This document shows, one piece after another, positions 28,541-37,861 of a stretch of 64,000 nucleotides of DNA (the stretch's first letter is position 1; each line of letters opens with the position of its first letter). The translations under genes were made by a program, and so were the position numbers. The notes beneath the pieces are model-generated. The model was not told the origin of the DNA. It saw only the letters and a program-made list of their open reading frames with translations, and did no database searches. The stretch is from Splendidivirga corallicola (GTDB taxonomy: Bacteria; Bacteroidota; Bacteroidia; Cytophagales; Cyclobacteriaceae): contig JAUJEA010000014.1 of assembly GCA_030442035.1 (NCBI GenBank), positions 1-64,000 on the forward strand. Direction: 5' to 3'.

Positions 28541-30104
28541 TTTTATAGGAGAAGCTATCAAAATCATTATCATCATGGTCACGAGCTTTTTTTTCTTTTC
28601 GCTCAATGTGGATGGTAATATGATTTATATTTTGGATGAAGCTAAAAATGCAGAATGTGCCAGGGAAATGTTTGAACAGGGCGACGTAATTGTTCCAACA
28701 TTCAACTATGAATTGAGGACTGATAAACCGCCGCTGCATTATTTCTTTATGATGCTGGCCTATCAATTATTTGGAGTAAACGAATTGTCTGCAAGGATCT
28801 TCTCAGCCTTTTTTGGAATGCTGACGGTGCTGGTGACATTTTTATTTACAAAGAAATACTTTGGAGAAAGATCTGCATGGTTAGCTTGTTTGGTATTATT
28901 GTCCTCATTACATTTTCTGTTGGAATTTCATTTAGCTGTCCCCGATCCATTTTTAATATTTTTTATAACTGCCACCCTATTGTCATTCTTGTCATTTTTT
29001 CAAGATAAAGATCCAAGATTTCTGTTTCCTTTTTACATTTCAATGGCATTGGGGGTATTGGCCAAGGGACCTATAGCCATTCTTTTACCGGGACTGATCA
29101 TATTTCTTTTTTTGATTTTTGTAAAAAAGATGAAGTGGTCGTTCATAGTGCGATTGAAACCATTTTTGGGAGCACTTTTGGTTGGAGCGATTGTGCTGCC
29201 TTGGTATGTGGCAGTGCATATCAAAACAGATGGAGCATGGACCGAAGGTTTTTTTCTGGAGCATAATGTTCAACGTTTCACTGAAACGAAGGAAGGGCAT
29301 GGCGGTAGTTTTTTTCTGGCACCGGTTTTTGTATTAATTGGTCTCTTACCTTTTTCCATTTTTGTATTTCAATCGTTCAGATATGCCTGGTCGCATAAAC
29401 AGAATAAAGGACTGGTTTTTTGCCTGCTAGCAGTATCTGTGATAACATTGTTTTTTGCTGTATCGCAAACCAGGCTTCCCAACTATACCATGCCTGCTTA
29501 TCCCTTTTTAGCAATCCTAATTGGAACCTATTTGGCTGATATTAGAAAAAGATCCCTGAAACATTTAAGAGCAAGCTTATGGGTCTATCTTTTATTGATG
29601 TTACTCTTACCACTTGCTATTTTCTTTGGGTTGCGATCAGAACCTGATATGATGCACCTTTGGTATTTGTCCTTATATTTTTTAGTTCTGCCCATTGGAG
29701 CCATGTTAGCACTATATTTTGGTTATAAAAGAAAGCCCGGGTCAATAATTACCTCATTGGCCGTATCATTTATTTTGATGAGTTTCTTATTCTTTACAAA
29801 AATTTTTCCACAGGTAGATAGACAAAATCCGGTATTTAGCTCACTTCATCTGATCGATAATTCAAAGCCGGTTGTTCACTACAAAAGGATTAATCCGGCT
29901 TATCTTTTTTACCTAAAAAGACCTATAAAGAAGTTCAACAATTTGAATGAACTAGAAACCTTCCTGGCACACAACAAAGAAGCATATGTCATTTCAAGGG
30001 CCAGATACATAGATGAATTGAATGATATCAATGAATTCAAGCTTCTTTTCAAGAAAAAAGATCTTTTCGAAAGTTCCACGACTGTGTTATTATCGACAGA
30101 ATAA
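28503..30104 (+). CDS. ArnT-like GT39 glycosyltransferase (second of two)
   Basis: The 533-residue polytopic protein has the GT39 acidic loop ILDEAKNAECAREMFEQGD, the RTDKPPLHYFFMMLAYQLFGVNELSAR segment and about 11 membrane helices, followed by a C-terminal soluble part. It is divergent in sequence from the preceding GT39 protein but has the same layout, consistent with two transfer steps or two acceptors. The start overlaps the upstream gene by 38 bp. No clear terminator follows; a partial CTGATACCTGAAAGC repeat lies at 30201-30230. Confidence 0.86.
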   Translation: MNTIHRKTVGDLSFIGEAIKIIIIMVTSFFFFSLNVDGNMIYILDEAKNAECAREMFEQGDVIVPTFNYELRTDKPPLHYFFMMLAYQLFGVNELSARIFSAFFGMLTVLVTFLFTKKYFGERSAWLACLVLLSSLHFLLEFHLAVPDPFLIFFITATLLSFLSFFQDKDPRFLFPFYISMALGVLAKGPIAILLPGLIIFLFLIFVKKMKWSFIVRLKPFLGALLVGAIVLPWYVAVHIKTDGAWTEGFFLEHNVQRFTETKEGHGGSFFLAPVFVLIGLLPFSIFVFQSFRYAWSHKQNKGLVFCLLAVSVITLFFAVSQTRLPNYTMPAYPFLAILIGTYLADIRKRSLKHLRASLWVYLLLMLLLPLAIFFGLRSEPDMMHLWYLSLYFLVLPIGAMLALYFGYKRKPGSIITSLAVSFILMSFLFFTKIFPQVDRQNPVFSSLHLIDNSKPVVHYKRINPAYLFYLKRPIKKFNNLNELETFLAHNKEAYVISRARYIDELNDINEFKLLFKKKDLFESSTTVLLSTE

Positions 30105-30247
30105 ATTTTTGCAGAGGAATGTTTTAAAAGTGTTGAAGTGTTAATGTGTTGAAGTTTAATAGTTTGTATGGATACAAACCATGGTGGTCGAAAACATCAT
30201 CGAGGCTGAGACCTGATACCTGAAAGCTTTTATCATTCAACATTAAG

Positions 30248-30922
30248 CTAAGATTTCAGGCTCCTGAATTTTGACCTGGTCATCAGGGAACGGTTCAGGC
30301 TCTTGTACGTTTTGGATTCCTTGTTCAGGAGTTCAAAAATGGCAAAGGCTGTAATGGTCGAAATTACTCCTACGAAAGCCCCAAAGTAGATGTCTATAAA
30401 GAAGTGCTGAGATAAATACACCCTGGAAAAGCCAACTAAAACCGCGGCAATGAACAGTGGTAGGGATAATAATTTGTTTTTGTGGAATATAATAGTGAAA
30501 AACAAGGCGATAGCGAAAGCAGTAGCTGTGTGGCCGGATGGGAATGAACCCCAGGAATGTACATCAACACCCTCGACAAAATATAAGTCTATTTGACCAT
30601 TAAAAAAAGCACTTGGCCTGGGCGCATTGTGAAACCAGATCTGCTTACAGAAGTGGACAATGACTGTTTGAATCGTTGTCATTAACAGGCCAATGAGGGC
30701 GTAAGTATACCTGATAAACAAAAAGACCAGAAAAATAATGGCAAACCAGGTTCCATCACCAAGAAAGGTGACATACTTAAAAAAGGTGTCCAGAAAAGAG
30801 TGATGGTGAGCGTTTACGAGTAATATGATTTCACCTTTAGGGATGAAAATCACCAGGAAAGAACCGAGGATCAAAAAGGTAGAGAAGAATAATAAAAAAG
30901 TGTTGGTCTGCTTGAGATTCAT
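30248..30922 (-). CDS. PAP2-superfamily membrane lipid phosphatase
   Basis: The 224-residue protein has six predicted helices and the three phosphatase motifs of PAP2 enzymes: KQIWFHNAPRP, SFPSGHTA (about 132-139) and SRVYLSQHFFIDIYFG (about 167-182), which provide the catalytic Arg/His set. It could remove a phosphate from lipid A, undecaprenyl diphosphate or phosphatidate. Its convergence on the GT39 pair and nearness to LpxH-like and ArnC-like genes favour a lipid A or undecaprenyl phosphate role. Confidence 0.88.
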   Translation of the reverse strand: MNLKQTNTFLLFFSTFLILGSFLVIFIPKGEIILLVNAHHHSFLDTFFKYVTFLGDGTWFAIIFLVFLFIRYTYALIGLLMTTIQTVIVHFCKQIWFHNAPRPSAFFNGQIDLYFVEGVDVHSWGSFPSGHTATAFAIALFFTIIFHKNKLLSLPLFIAAVLVGFSRVYLSQHFFIDIYFGAFVGVISTITAFAIFELLNKESKTYKSLNRSLMTRSKFRSLKS

Positions 30923-31118
30923 AGTGACTTAAATTTGCTGGTGGCAAGATAGAACCCAGCTTTTAAGTCATTTTCATGGAGAAATTAAGATATTAATAAT
31001 TAATATCCGGTAGGTAATGATATGATAATACAAAGTTTTATTAGGGATAAATTTTCATTAACCCTAACATAAAATGTAGCCAAATGTACTTGGATCAGCT
31101 TTTATAGAAAATACACCT

Positions 31119-31601
31119 TTAAAAATAATCAATGATCGCCACTACAAAATAATAGGTCATAACGATTGTAGCGATCAGCTTGATTCCTGTCCCGATCAGG
31201 AAGCCAATGAAAGATCCGAGTCCTGCTTTTAAAGCTTTGTTAAAATCTGGCTGTTTAATTAGTTCTCCGACGACTGCACCAATAAAAGGTCCCAGAATTA
31301 TGCCAAATGGTGGAAAAAAAAGGCCTACAAAAATTCCAATGAAAGAACCCCATTTTCCATAGTTCGATCCTCCAAATTTTTGTGTGCCCCAGGCCGGTAT
31401 CCAGTAATCCAATGCAGTCACGATAACAGTGACAACAGCAAATATCCAGAGGAACTTCTCACTGAACTCACCGAATTTGGAAAAATGAAGAGCAAGGAGC
31501 CCGAGGTAACCAAGAGGAGGTCCCGGAATGATGGGTATCAGGCACCCAACAAGACCAACAATCATCAGAATGGATCCTAAGATTAATAATGCGATGTCCA
31601 T
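31119..31601 (-). CDS. DUF456 family membrane protein
   Basis: The 160-residue Gly- and Pro-rich protein has four to five predicted helices. The signature LVGCLIPIIPGPPLGYLGLL at about 17-36 and FPPFGIILGPFIGAVVGELI at about 95-114 identify DUF456, a family of unknown function. It lies alone between the PAP2 gene and the PhoB-like regulator, separated from the latter by 222 bp. Confidence 0.85.
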   Translation of the reverse strand: MDIALLILGSILMIVGLVGCLIPIIPGPPLGYLGLLALHFSKFGEFSEKFLWIFAVVTVIVTALDYWIPAWGTQKFGGSNYGKWGSFIGIFVGLFFPPFGIILGPFIGAVVGELIKQPDFNKALKAGLGSFIGFLIGTGIKLIATIVMTYYFVVAIIDYF

Positions 31602-31738
31602 GTATAAAAAAGATAGTTTAAATGAAATTTTAATATAGGAAATAGTCAGGATTTAACAGGCGAAAATTTGATGAAGAAAAAAAGAATTACAGGAAAGCTC
31701 AAAAGTTCGTTTTGGTGGTGATTTGGATTTTCATGAAT

Positions 31739-31767
31739 GTTAATCAATTATTAATCCTTAATTAAAG
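31739..31767 (+). promoter_or_regulatory. Candidate PhoB-type box, three TTAA half-sites at 11-bp spacing
   Basis: TTAATC at 31740, TTAATC at 31751 and TTAAAG at 31762 lie in exact 11-bp phase, 57-84 bp upstream of the PhoB-like gene. OmpR/PhoB proteins bind direct repeats with 11-bp phasing, and cyanobacterial Pho boxes use CTTAAC-type units. Autoregulation is plausible. AT-rich sequence makes chance matches fairly likely. Confidence 0.3.
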
Positions 31768-31823
31768 ATTAGTTCATATTAGGATAATTAATTGCAGGTC
31801 GAAAATTAGCCTCGATTCAATTA

Positions 31824-32507
31824 ATGGATAACGGTAGAATATTGATATTTGATGATGATTCGGAGATCCTGGAACTGCTGAAATATAATCTTGAAAAAGA
31901 AGGTTACCTGGTTAAAACATCTACAAAAAGCTCTCAAGCACCGCAAATAGCAAAAGACTTCCATCCTGATCTCATCATACTCGATATTATGATGCCTGAT
32001 CAGGATGGAATTGAAACCTGTCGACAGCTGAGAGATCACCCGCAATTCTATAAAACATTCATTTTGTTTTTAACAGCCAGATCAGAGGAGTATTCGGAGG
32101 TGGCTGCTTTTGAAAATGGTGCTGATGACTATATTATCAAACCAATCAAACCCAGGGCATTGATAAGCAGAATAAATGTCATATTTGAAAAGAAAATAAA
32201 TGCCAAATCCCTGAATAAAAAAATCAGGGTAGGTGAGTTATTAATAAATCATCGGAGCTATTCCATATTTCTGGGAGACAAGGAAGTGCAGATGGCTAAG
32301 AAAGAATTCGATCTGTTAAGTTTCCTGGCACTTAATCCCAAAAAAGTATATTCAAGGGACATGCTATTGGCCACCATTTGGGGGTCAGACTCAAATGTTC
32401 AGCCCAGAACTGTTGATGTGCACATCAGAAAAATCCGGGATAAAATCGGAGGAAATTTTATTGCTACTGTAAAGGGTGTAGGGTACAAATTTGACAAGGA
32501 AGTTTAG
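31824..32507 (+). CDS. OmpR/PhoB-family response regulator
   Basis: The 227-residue protein has a receiver domain (about 1-120; acidic pocket D10-D12, phospho-acceptor D54 in IILDIMMPDQDG, conserved Lys in IIKPIKP) and an OmpR-type winged helix (about 130-225; RDMLLATIWG, RTVDVHIRKIRDKIG, VKGVGYKF). It resembles PhoB-like regulators. No histidine kinase gene adjoins it, so its partner is encoded elsewhere. The neighbouring organophosphorus genes make a phosphate-starvation role attractive, but that is inference. The preceding DNA carries 11-bp-phased TTAA repeats. Confidence 0.9.
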   Translation: MDNGRILIFDDDSEILELLKYNLEKEGYLVKTSTKSSQAPQIAKDFHPDLIILDIMMPDQDGIETCRQLRDHPQFYKTFILFLTARSEEYSEVAAFENGADDYIIKPIKPRALISRINVIFEKKINAKSLNKKIRVGELLINHRSYSIFLGDKEVQMAKKEFDLLSFLALNPKKVYSRDMLLATIWGSDSNVQPRTVDVHIRKIRDKIGGNFIATVKGVGYKFDKEV

Positions 32508-32540
32508 TGACTCCCTTGTCAGCTATCAATACCCTGGAAA

Positions 32541-33368
32541 TTACTTTTTTTCAGTATGGAATCTAGCCAGGTTTTCTTCCCTTTTCATTTTTAGAAAGTT
32601 GTGAAAGTTCTGCAGTTTATCAGTGCTGATAAAATCAACACCGACAGTAAGCAAGGCTTCCCATACTTGAGGTTGCTCAGGAACACCCCAAAGTCTTAGC
32701 TTTTTGTTTTGATCATGGACGCGATCCACAAGATCACTGATAGCTTTCATATCTTTCGAAGGTATATCTCCATGTCCACTCCAACCCAATATTTTTCGGT
32801 AATCCTGACTGATAATTGGCATAAAGGAATTGGCATAGTTTGTCTGCAGGTCTTCCGGCCTTCCATCAATGGAGGCCAGGCGCTGTCCATCATACATAAC
32901 GGAGTGCAACGGACGGTTCCCACTCAGATAAACAACCACAGCAGGTGTTCCTTTTTTTGGTTTCAAAAGTTCCTTGTATTCTTCCAATTGCTCCTTTAAT
33001 ACCACATAACTCTTCTCATTCTCAGATTTTATATCGATCATCAAATACAAGGGACTTTTTGGGTCTTTGTAGATCCTTCCATTGTTCTGATCGTAAATTG
33101 ATTTGAGAGGGTCCAGGTAGAGCTTTCTGAGGGTTTTGGTTTTGTTACGGACAAGGGGTCGTTTATGCGACACATATAGATCCTTTCCTATTAAATGAAC
33201 ATCCACTTCTATACTGGCAAAACCTAGTTCGATAGCATCTTTAAGTGGGCGAGGATTCTCATAGTCGTTGTGAGCATGAGCACGATGCAGCAGAATCTCC
33301 TGTCCGTATATATTCAAGCTAACGGCAATGGAGAGAATGGTTGTAATTAGGGATAGTTTTCTCTGCAT
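32541..33368 (-). CDS. Secreted GDPD/PI-PLC-like phosphodiesterase
   Basis: The 275-residue protein has a signal peptide (to about residue 22, NIYGQ) and a TIM-barrel glycerophosphodiester phosphodiesterase/PI-PLC-like domain. The N-terminal active-site region is LHRAHAHNDYENPRPLKDA, with metal ligands in FASIEVDVHLIGKDLYVSHKR and the barrel end VGVDFISTDKL. It would cleave glycerophosphodiester-type bonds in the periplasm, releasing a phosphate or phosphonate ester head group. It converges on the PhoB-like gene and begins the block of phosphorus genes. Two TCTTAA units in 11-bp phase (33474, 33485) lie upstream. Confidence 0.85.
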   Translation of the reverse strand: MQRKLSLITTILSIAVSLNIYGQEILLHRAHAHNDYENPRPLKDAIELGFASIEVDVHLIGKDLYVSHKRPLVRNKTKTLRKLYLDPLKSIYDQNNGRIYKDPKSPLYLMIDIKSENEKSYVVLKEQLEEYKELLKPKKGTPAVVVYLSGNRPLHSVMYDGQRLASIDGRPEDLQTNYANSFMPIISQDYRKILGWSGHGDIPSKDMKAISDLVDRVHDQNKKLRLWGVPEQPQVWEALLTVGVDFISTDKLQNFHNFLKMKREENLARFHTEKK

Positions 33369-33806
33369 GGTTGACTAGTTTTTTTATTTGGCAAAGTTAA
33401 TTAATTAACGGAGCACTGTACCTAGAAATTACGTTATCTATTCATTAAATGTTGTAGAAATCTCAATATAAAATCTTAAAATTTTCTTAATCTGAAATAA
33501 CAGGATTTATTATTGGTTTCCGGACATTATTGAGACACATCAAATACCTGAAAAGTACGAAGTGCCGGACATATTTTGTCACTTTCTCTTAATGTACAAT
33601 TCAAAAGAAAGTCACCCTACTTTTTAAATAATTTGAAGGAAAACCAAAGGAATTTTGATTTGGCTTATGCTAAATGCAGATACCTGATGTTTCATGCCGA
33701 TCATTATCAAAACTTAATAAATCCTTTAAAATCACTTTACAGGAAAAGTTATCAAACGGGCTAAATTGCTGCCATTAATTCCATACAAAATAAAGGCTAT
33801 AATAGA
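33369..33806. other. Intergenic region between divergent phosphorus genes
   Basis: This 438-bp gap lies between the divergent GDPD-like and phosphonatase-like genes and should hold both promoters. TCTTAA occurs at 33474 and 33485, an exact 11-bp phase. The 62-codon frame at 33576-33764 has no recognisable features and I do not call it. Confidence 0.45.
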
Positions 33807-34499
33807 ATGAATATTAAATTAGTTGTATTCGACATGGCTGGAACAACCGTGAATGATAAGGATTACGTTCACAAGGTTCTAATGGAAGTCCTTTCAAATG
33901 AAGGAATGACTATTTCCAGGGAGCAAGCCAATGAGGTCATGGGAATTCCCAAACCTACGGCTATCCGTAAACTGTTGATGCTGAATTATAAAGGTAATCG
34001 TGAAATAAATGATGATTTTGTAAAGGAGCTGCATGACAGGTTTGTTAACAAAATGGCTGAATTTTATATGAGCCATTCGGAAATTTCGGAAAAAGAAGGC
34101 GCTACAGAAACATTTAAAAAATTAAAAAGTCATGGGATCAAGGTAGCCATTGATACGGGTTTTGATAGAAAGATTGCAGATACGATTATCAATAGATTAG
34201 GGTGGGAAGAGAATAAATTGATTGACTGTAGTGTGACCAGTGATGAAGTCGTTCACGGAAGACCCTTCCCTGATATGATCTTTAAAGCGATGTCTCAAAC
34301 CAATGTTAACAATCGGGATGAGGTAGTAAAGGTTGGGGATACGGTTTCAGATCTGCAACAAGGTAATAATGCAGGATGCCGGTATGTTATTGGGGTCACA
34401 ACAGGAGCATTTAAAAAAGAGGATCTTCATAAAGAAAAGCATACTCACCTTATCGAAAAATTAACGGAATTACCACGCATTTTGCAACTCGAGCAATAA
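33807..34499 (+). CDS. Phosphonatase-like HAD hydrolase (TIGR03351-type)
   Basis: The 230-residue HAD hydrolase has motif I VVFDMAGTTV (D9; the DxAGTT form is that of phosphonoacetaldehyde hydrolase PhnX), a helical cap with MGIPKPTAIRKLL (K49 near the PhnX Schiff-base lysine position), motif II DTGFDR, and motif IV VGDTVSDLQQGNNAGC. It fits the family TIGR03351, described as phosphonatase-like and linked to aminophosphonate catabolism together with TIGR03364 oxidases, one of which is encoded at 38868. It would break a C-P bond in an aldehyde phosphonate and release phosphate. A terminator follows at 34540. Confidence 0.85.
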   Translation: MNIKLVVFDMAGTTVNDKDYVHKVLMEVLSNEGMTISREQANEVMGIPKPTAIRKLLMLNYKGNREINDDFVKELHDRFVNKMAEFYMSHSEISEKEGATETFKKLKSHGIKVAIDTGFDRKIADTIINRLGWEENKLIDCSVTSDEVVHGRPFPDMIFKAMSQTNVNNRDEVVKVGDTVSDLQQGNNAGCRYVIGVTTGAFKKEDLHKEKHTHLIEKLTELPRILQLEQ

Positions 34500-34539
34500 A
34501 GTTCCTTTTCCTTTTACTCTCATTTTGTGTCACAAACAG

Positions 34540-34567
34540 AACACCTTCTAATCCAGGAGGTGTTTTT
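34540..34567 (+). terminator. Rho-independent terminator after phosphonatase-like gene
   Basis: AACACCTTCT (34540-34549) pairs with AGGAGGTGTT (34555-34564) with one wobble and a 5-nt loop, followed by T residues to 34567. Confidence 0.75.
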
Positions 34568-34680
34568 TCTATTTTGTTTGGAAATATGTTACAAAAGTAA
34601 TTTGATCATAACAACCACATTAAGTTATTGTGAGATCAATGTTAACTTATTATTTGGTAATAATTTAACATCGATACGTT

Positions 34681-35289
34681 ATGTCAAATCTCTTCACGAA
34701 ACATTGTTCAGCCACACTAATTTTATGTATCTCACTTCAATCTTTGCAAGCCCAGGAAAATGAATGGAACTCCGGAGCACTGGTACTTTCCGATAATCAA
34801 GTGCTTGTAGGCGAACTGCAATATCACCATCAACATGATATGGTAATACTCAAGATCGACAACAAGATGAAAACTTTTCCGGCATTTAAGATAAATGAAT
34901 TTAGGTTTTATGATGCAAATGATGATATCAACAGAAGATTCAGGGCACTTGATGTTAAAAATGCTAAAGGTGCGAATTTAAAAGTGATTTATGAGGTTGT
35001 TTTACATGGATCATTGTCATTGTTGAGAAAAGAGAAAAAACATAAATCCAAATGCGAGAGAAGCAATTTGAGAAGGGAGATTGAGGACTATGTCTATTAT
35101 AGTTACGATGAGGAACGACTGGTGGAAATGAGGAACTTCAAAAAAAGAGTATTACCATTGCTCATGCAGGAGAGAGGGCCTCAACTGACTAAATTCATTG
35201 AAGAGCATAAACTTAATCTGGATAAGCCAGCAACCTATGTTAAAATCTTGGACTATTATAATGACCTTCAACTTATTGTCCAGAACTGA
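34681..35289 (+). CDS. Secreted protein of unknown function
   Basis: The 202-residue protein has a signal peptide ending near LQAQ (about residue 23), then a beta-rich segment (SGALVLSDNQVLVGELQYH, DMVILKIDNKMKTFPA) and a basic C-terminal half. I recognise no enzyme motif. Two Cys are close to a basic KKHKSKCERSN stretch. It lies inside the phosphorus locus, after the phosphonatase-like gene and its terminator, and converges on the DUF5690 gene. TTAA-type units at 34620, 34642 and 34664, spaced by 22 bp, precede it. Confidence 0.6.
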   Translation: MSNLFTKHCSATLILCISLQSLQAQENEWNSGALVLSDNQVLVGELQYHHQHDMVILKIDNKMKTFPAFKINEFRFYDANDDINRRFRALDVKNAKGANLKVIYEVVLHGSLSLLRKEKKHKSKCERSNLRREIEDYVYYSYDEERLVEMRNFKKRVLPLLMQERGPQLTKFIEEHKLNLDKPATYVKILDYYNDLQLIVQN

Positions 35290-35301
35290 GAACAGGTCCT
35301 T

Positions 35302-36609
35302 TCATTTCTGTGAAGTGTCATCAATTAATACTGGATCCCATTGTTGATATTTCAAAAGGAAATAAACCAGAGAGGTGGCTATCATAAACCCACCTGCCAA
35401 TGACATGATGTAACAAGACTTTACAAAGAAATTCAACCAGCTCAATTCGGCAAAGGCAAACTCTTTGTAAAATAATACGCCCACACTTCCAAGGTATCCG
35501 AAAGCATCGGCCAGATAAATCAGAAAACCAACATTGCTAACATATTTGAAAGCGGCGATTAACCTATCAAAGAAAATACTGTTAAAGGGAACATAGGCCA
35601 GGTATAGACCAAAACCTATACATATCATCCATGATACCGGGCCGATCAATGCTTGTTCAAAAGCAAATGTTCCGGCACCCACAGTCAATACACCTACCAA
35701 TATGATCAGATGATTCACAATGAGCGCTTTAAAATTGCTTTTGATAGCCATTAAAGAGCCCAAGATAACCAGTATAGCCAATGAGATCGGTACTTCTGTA
35801 CGGGTGAATATATCCGGTGAATCACCATATCCCAGCGTTTGCCATATTTCAGCGGCAAAATTATCTCTGAAATCCCTTAAAACCGTAAGCAAGGTATAAA
35901 CTATGATCAGCATGATGAGACCTAAAGAAAAAGCCTTGAAGAATCTTAAACGATCTTTACCTTTCATAGGCATTCTTTCCGTTCGGAGTTTCACATCCAG
36001 GTCACTGGGTGGGGGTACCTGATCCAACATCCAGATGAAAAGGACCAAAGGACCGGCAAATAAGATACCTGTGGTGAAGGGCATCCAGAATTCACTAATA
36101 CCCCATGATAGCATTAGGTAACTACCAATGGATTTTACAAACCCGGAAGAAAAAATAAAGCTGATCGATAATCCTGCGCCCAGGACTTCCGTGAATCTTC
36201 TTCCCTCAAGGTAACTGAAGACAAGTCCCCAAACCATACCAAGCGGAAGGCCATTCAGAAACAAGAAGATAATATTCCAATAAACTGGTGTGATAGCAAA
36301 AAGAAAAAGCGCCAGACCGGAAATTCCAATAAGTAGTAGAATAGAAATGGCTCTTTTCTCTCCGGTCATTTCTGATACTACTTTTATACCGACAAACTTT
36401 GAAAGTGCATATCCTATAATCTGTGCTATGATGAGTAGTACTTTATAGCTTACCCCCCAGATTTCCAGCTGATCGAAGGTAGCAACTGCAAAGGGCTTTC
36501 GAAAAGCATACATACAAGAGTAAGTTCCAAAAGCAGCCAGAATAGTATAAATAGTGAAAAAGCTGCTGTGTCTTTCACTCAACCATTTTGAGACCTTTTG
36601 ATTATGCAT
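35302..36609 (-). CDS. DUF5690 family MFS-type transporter
   Basis: The 435-residue protein has about 12 predicted helices, starting with FTIYTILAAFGTYSCMYAFRKPFAVATF, characteristic of the DUF5690 group in the major facilitator superfamily and related in layout to GlpT/UhpT organophosphate carriers. The central cytoplasmic loop lies near residue 205 (DQVPPPSDLDVKLRTERMP). It overlaps the upstream PHP gene by 8 bp. In this neighbourhood it could carry an organophosphate or phosphonate across the inner membrane. The substrate is inference. Confidence 0.8.
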   Translation of the reverse strand: MHNQKVSKWLSERHSSFFTIYTILAAFGTYSCMYAFRKPFAVATFDQLEIWGVSYKVLLIIAQIIGYALSKFVGIKVVSEMTGEKRAISILLLIGISGLALFLFAITPVYWNIIFLFLNGLPLGMVWGLVFSYLEGRRFTEVLGAGLSISFIFSSGFVKSIGSYLMLSWGISEFWMPFTTGILFAGPLVLFIWMLDQVPPPSDLDVKLRTERMPMKGKDRLRFFKAFSLGLIMLIIVYTLLTVLRDFRDNFAAEIWQTLGYGDSPDIFTRTEVPISLAILVILGSLMAIKSNFKALIVNHLIILVGVLTVGAGTFAFEQALIGPVSWMICIGFGLYLAYVPFNSIFFDRLIAAFKYVSNVGFLIYLADAFGYLGSVGVLFYKEFAFAELSWLNFFVKSCYIMSLAGGFMIATSLVYFLLKYQQWDPVLIDDTSQK

Positions 36610-37480
36610 ATTGTGGCAATTTTAAGCCATTGGAGTCAAGAGCGGCATCCTGCCATTCATTTTGAAAAAGTACTTTGATGTGTTCGAACCCGATTTCTCT
36701 AAGCATATGGCATGAACTTCCAAATTTATTGATAATTTCTTCCGGATGGTGAGCATCTGAATTGAGGGTAATGGGAATATTCATTTCCTGAATTTTCTCT
36801 AAAACCCACATGCTGGGGTAAGTATGAACAGTTCTTCTGGTATAGATCCCGCGCGTATTCACTTCTACAATGGCCCCTGCGGCGGCAATGGTTTCCAGCG
36901 TCTGCATTATTTCCTTTTTATACCAGGAACTGAATTCGGAATAAAATTTATTTTCAATATTTTGAACCTTTATCTTGTCCATATGACCAACGATGTCAGG
37001 ACAATCATTTTCGACCATCTCCCGGGTGAGCTGGAAATATCTTTGAAGCACTTTTTTAACATCTCCATGATATATTTCCTTTAATCCCTTTAAAAATTTA
37101 TCATGACTACCGTCTACCTCCCAGGGACTGCCATCTTCAAATTGATCAATAAAATGGATTGATCCTATGGTGTAGTCAAGATTCAATTCTTCTATACCAG
37201 GTCGGTTGGGCCCAATAACTTTTGGAATGTAATCTATTTCCAATCCTTTATAGAGTTCGATTCTACCTTTATATTTTCTTTGCAATGTCGAAATCTCATC
37301 CAAATAATCGGAGATATCCTCTATGTTCATACACCACTTACAATCAAAAGGCAAAGGTGCATGAGATGAAAAGCCATATGCCAATACTTGAAAGTCTATA
37401 GCCCTTTCTACATAACGTTCCGGTTCAAATTTTCCATCGCAATAATCACAATGGCTATGATAATTAGTCCAAAAGCTCAT
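36602..37480 (-). CDS. PHP-domain phosphoesterase (histidinol-phosphatase-like)
   Basis: The 292-residue protein has the PHP fold with metal-binding motifs: NYHSHCDYCDGKF at the N-terminus (HxH), a Glu-rich EIDY segment near residue 85, DIVGHMDKI near 165, and TLNSDAHHPEEI near 247. This is the layout of HisJ-type histidinol phosphatases. No histidine-biosynthesis gene adjoins it; it is translationally coupled to the DUF5690 transporter within a block of phosphorus genes, so its natural substrate may be another phosphomonoester produced after import. Confidence 0.82.
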   Translation of the reverse strand: MSFWTNYHSHCDYCDGKFEPERYVERAIDFQVLAYGFSSHAPLPFDCKWCMNIEDISDYLDEISTLQRKYKGRIELYKGLEIDYIPKVIGPNRPGIEELNLDYTIGSIHFIDQFEDGSPWEVDGSHDKFLKGLKEIYHGDVKKVLQRYFQLTREMVENDCPDIVGHMDKIKVQNIENKFYSEFSSWYKKEIMQTLETIAAAGAIVEVNTRGIYTRRTVHTYPSMWVLEKIQEMNIPITLNSDAHHPEEIINKFGSSCHMLREIGFEHIKVLFQNEWQDAALDSNGLKLPQYA

Positions 37481-37861
37481 AATCTTAAATAGAATCTAAC
37501 TGATAATTCTCAATTATCATTCCATAACTTGTCTACTAAGCCCCACATGTCTAATGTATATGGATTGCTTCATATAATGATAATAAGCAAATCTACTGCT
37601 GCATTATTAATTCAGAATTTATGAAAAATAAAGTTTCCGTTAACAATAATTAGCCTTAACCGCACCAATTTTCTTAAAAATGGGTAATGAGACAACATTA
37701 ATTATTTGGTTCACAGCCCATTGATTTTAAAGATCTCTTTTTGTTGAATTTAACGCAAGGATAAAATGACTTTAAGACATTTAACAAATTCATAATTGGT
37801 AGAGAACAATCATGATATTTAAAGTAGCCAAATTTGGGACATAACATTATACCCCTTCATC
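37481..37861. other. Divergent promoter region, PHP gene and type I phosphodiesterase
   Basis: This 381-bp AT-rich gap should hold the promoters for the minus-strand PHP/DUF5690 operon and the plus-strand phosphodiesterase/oxidase operon. GTTAAC (37639) and CTTAAC (37655), and TTAAC (37750) with TTAAG (37772, 22 bp apart), resemble Pho-box half-sites. I see no gene. Confidence 0.4.

Noticed and set aside
33576-33764. 62-codon plus-strand frame in the gap before the phosphonatase-like gene
   Set aside because: No motif or conserved feature, and it lies where divergent promoters are expected.
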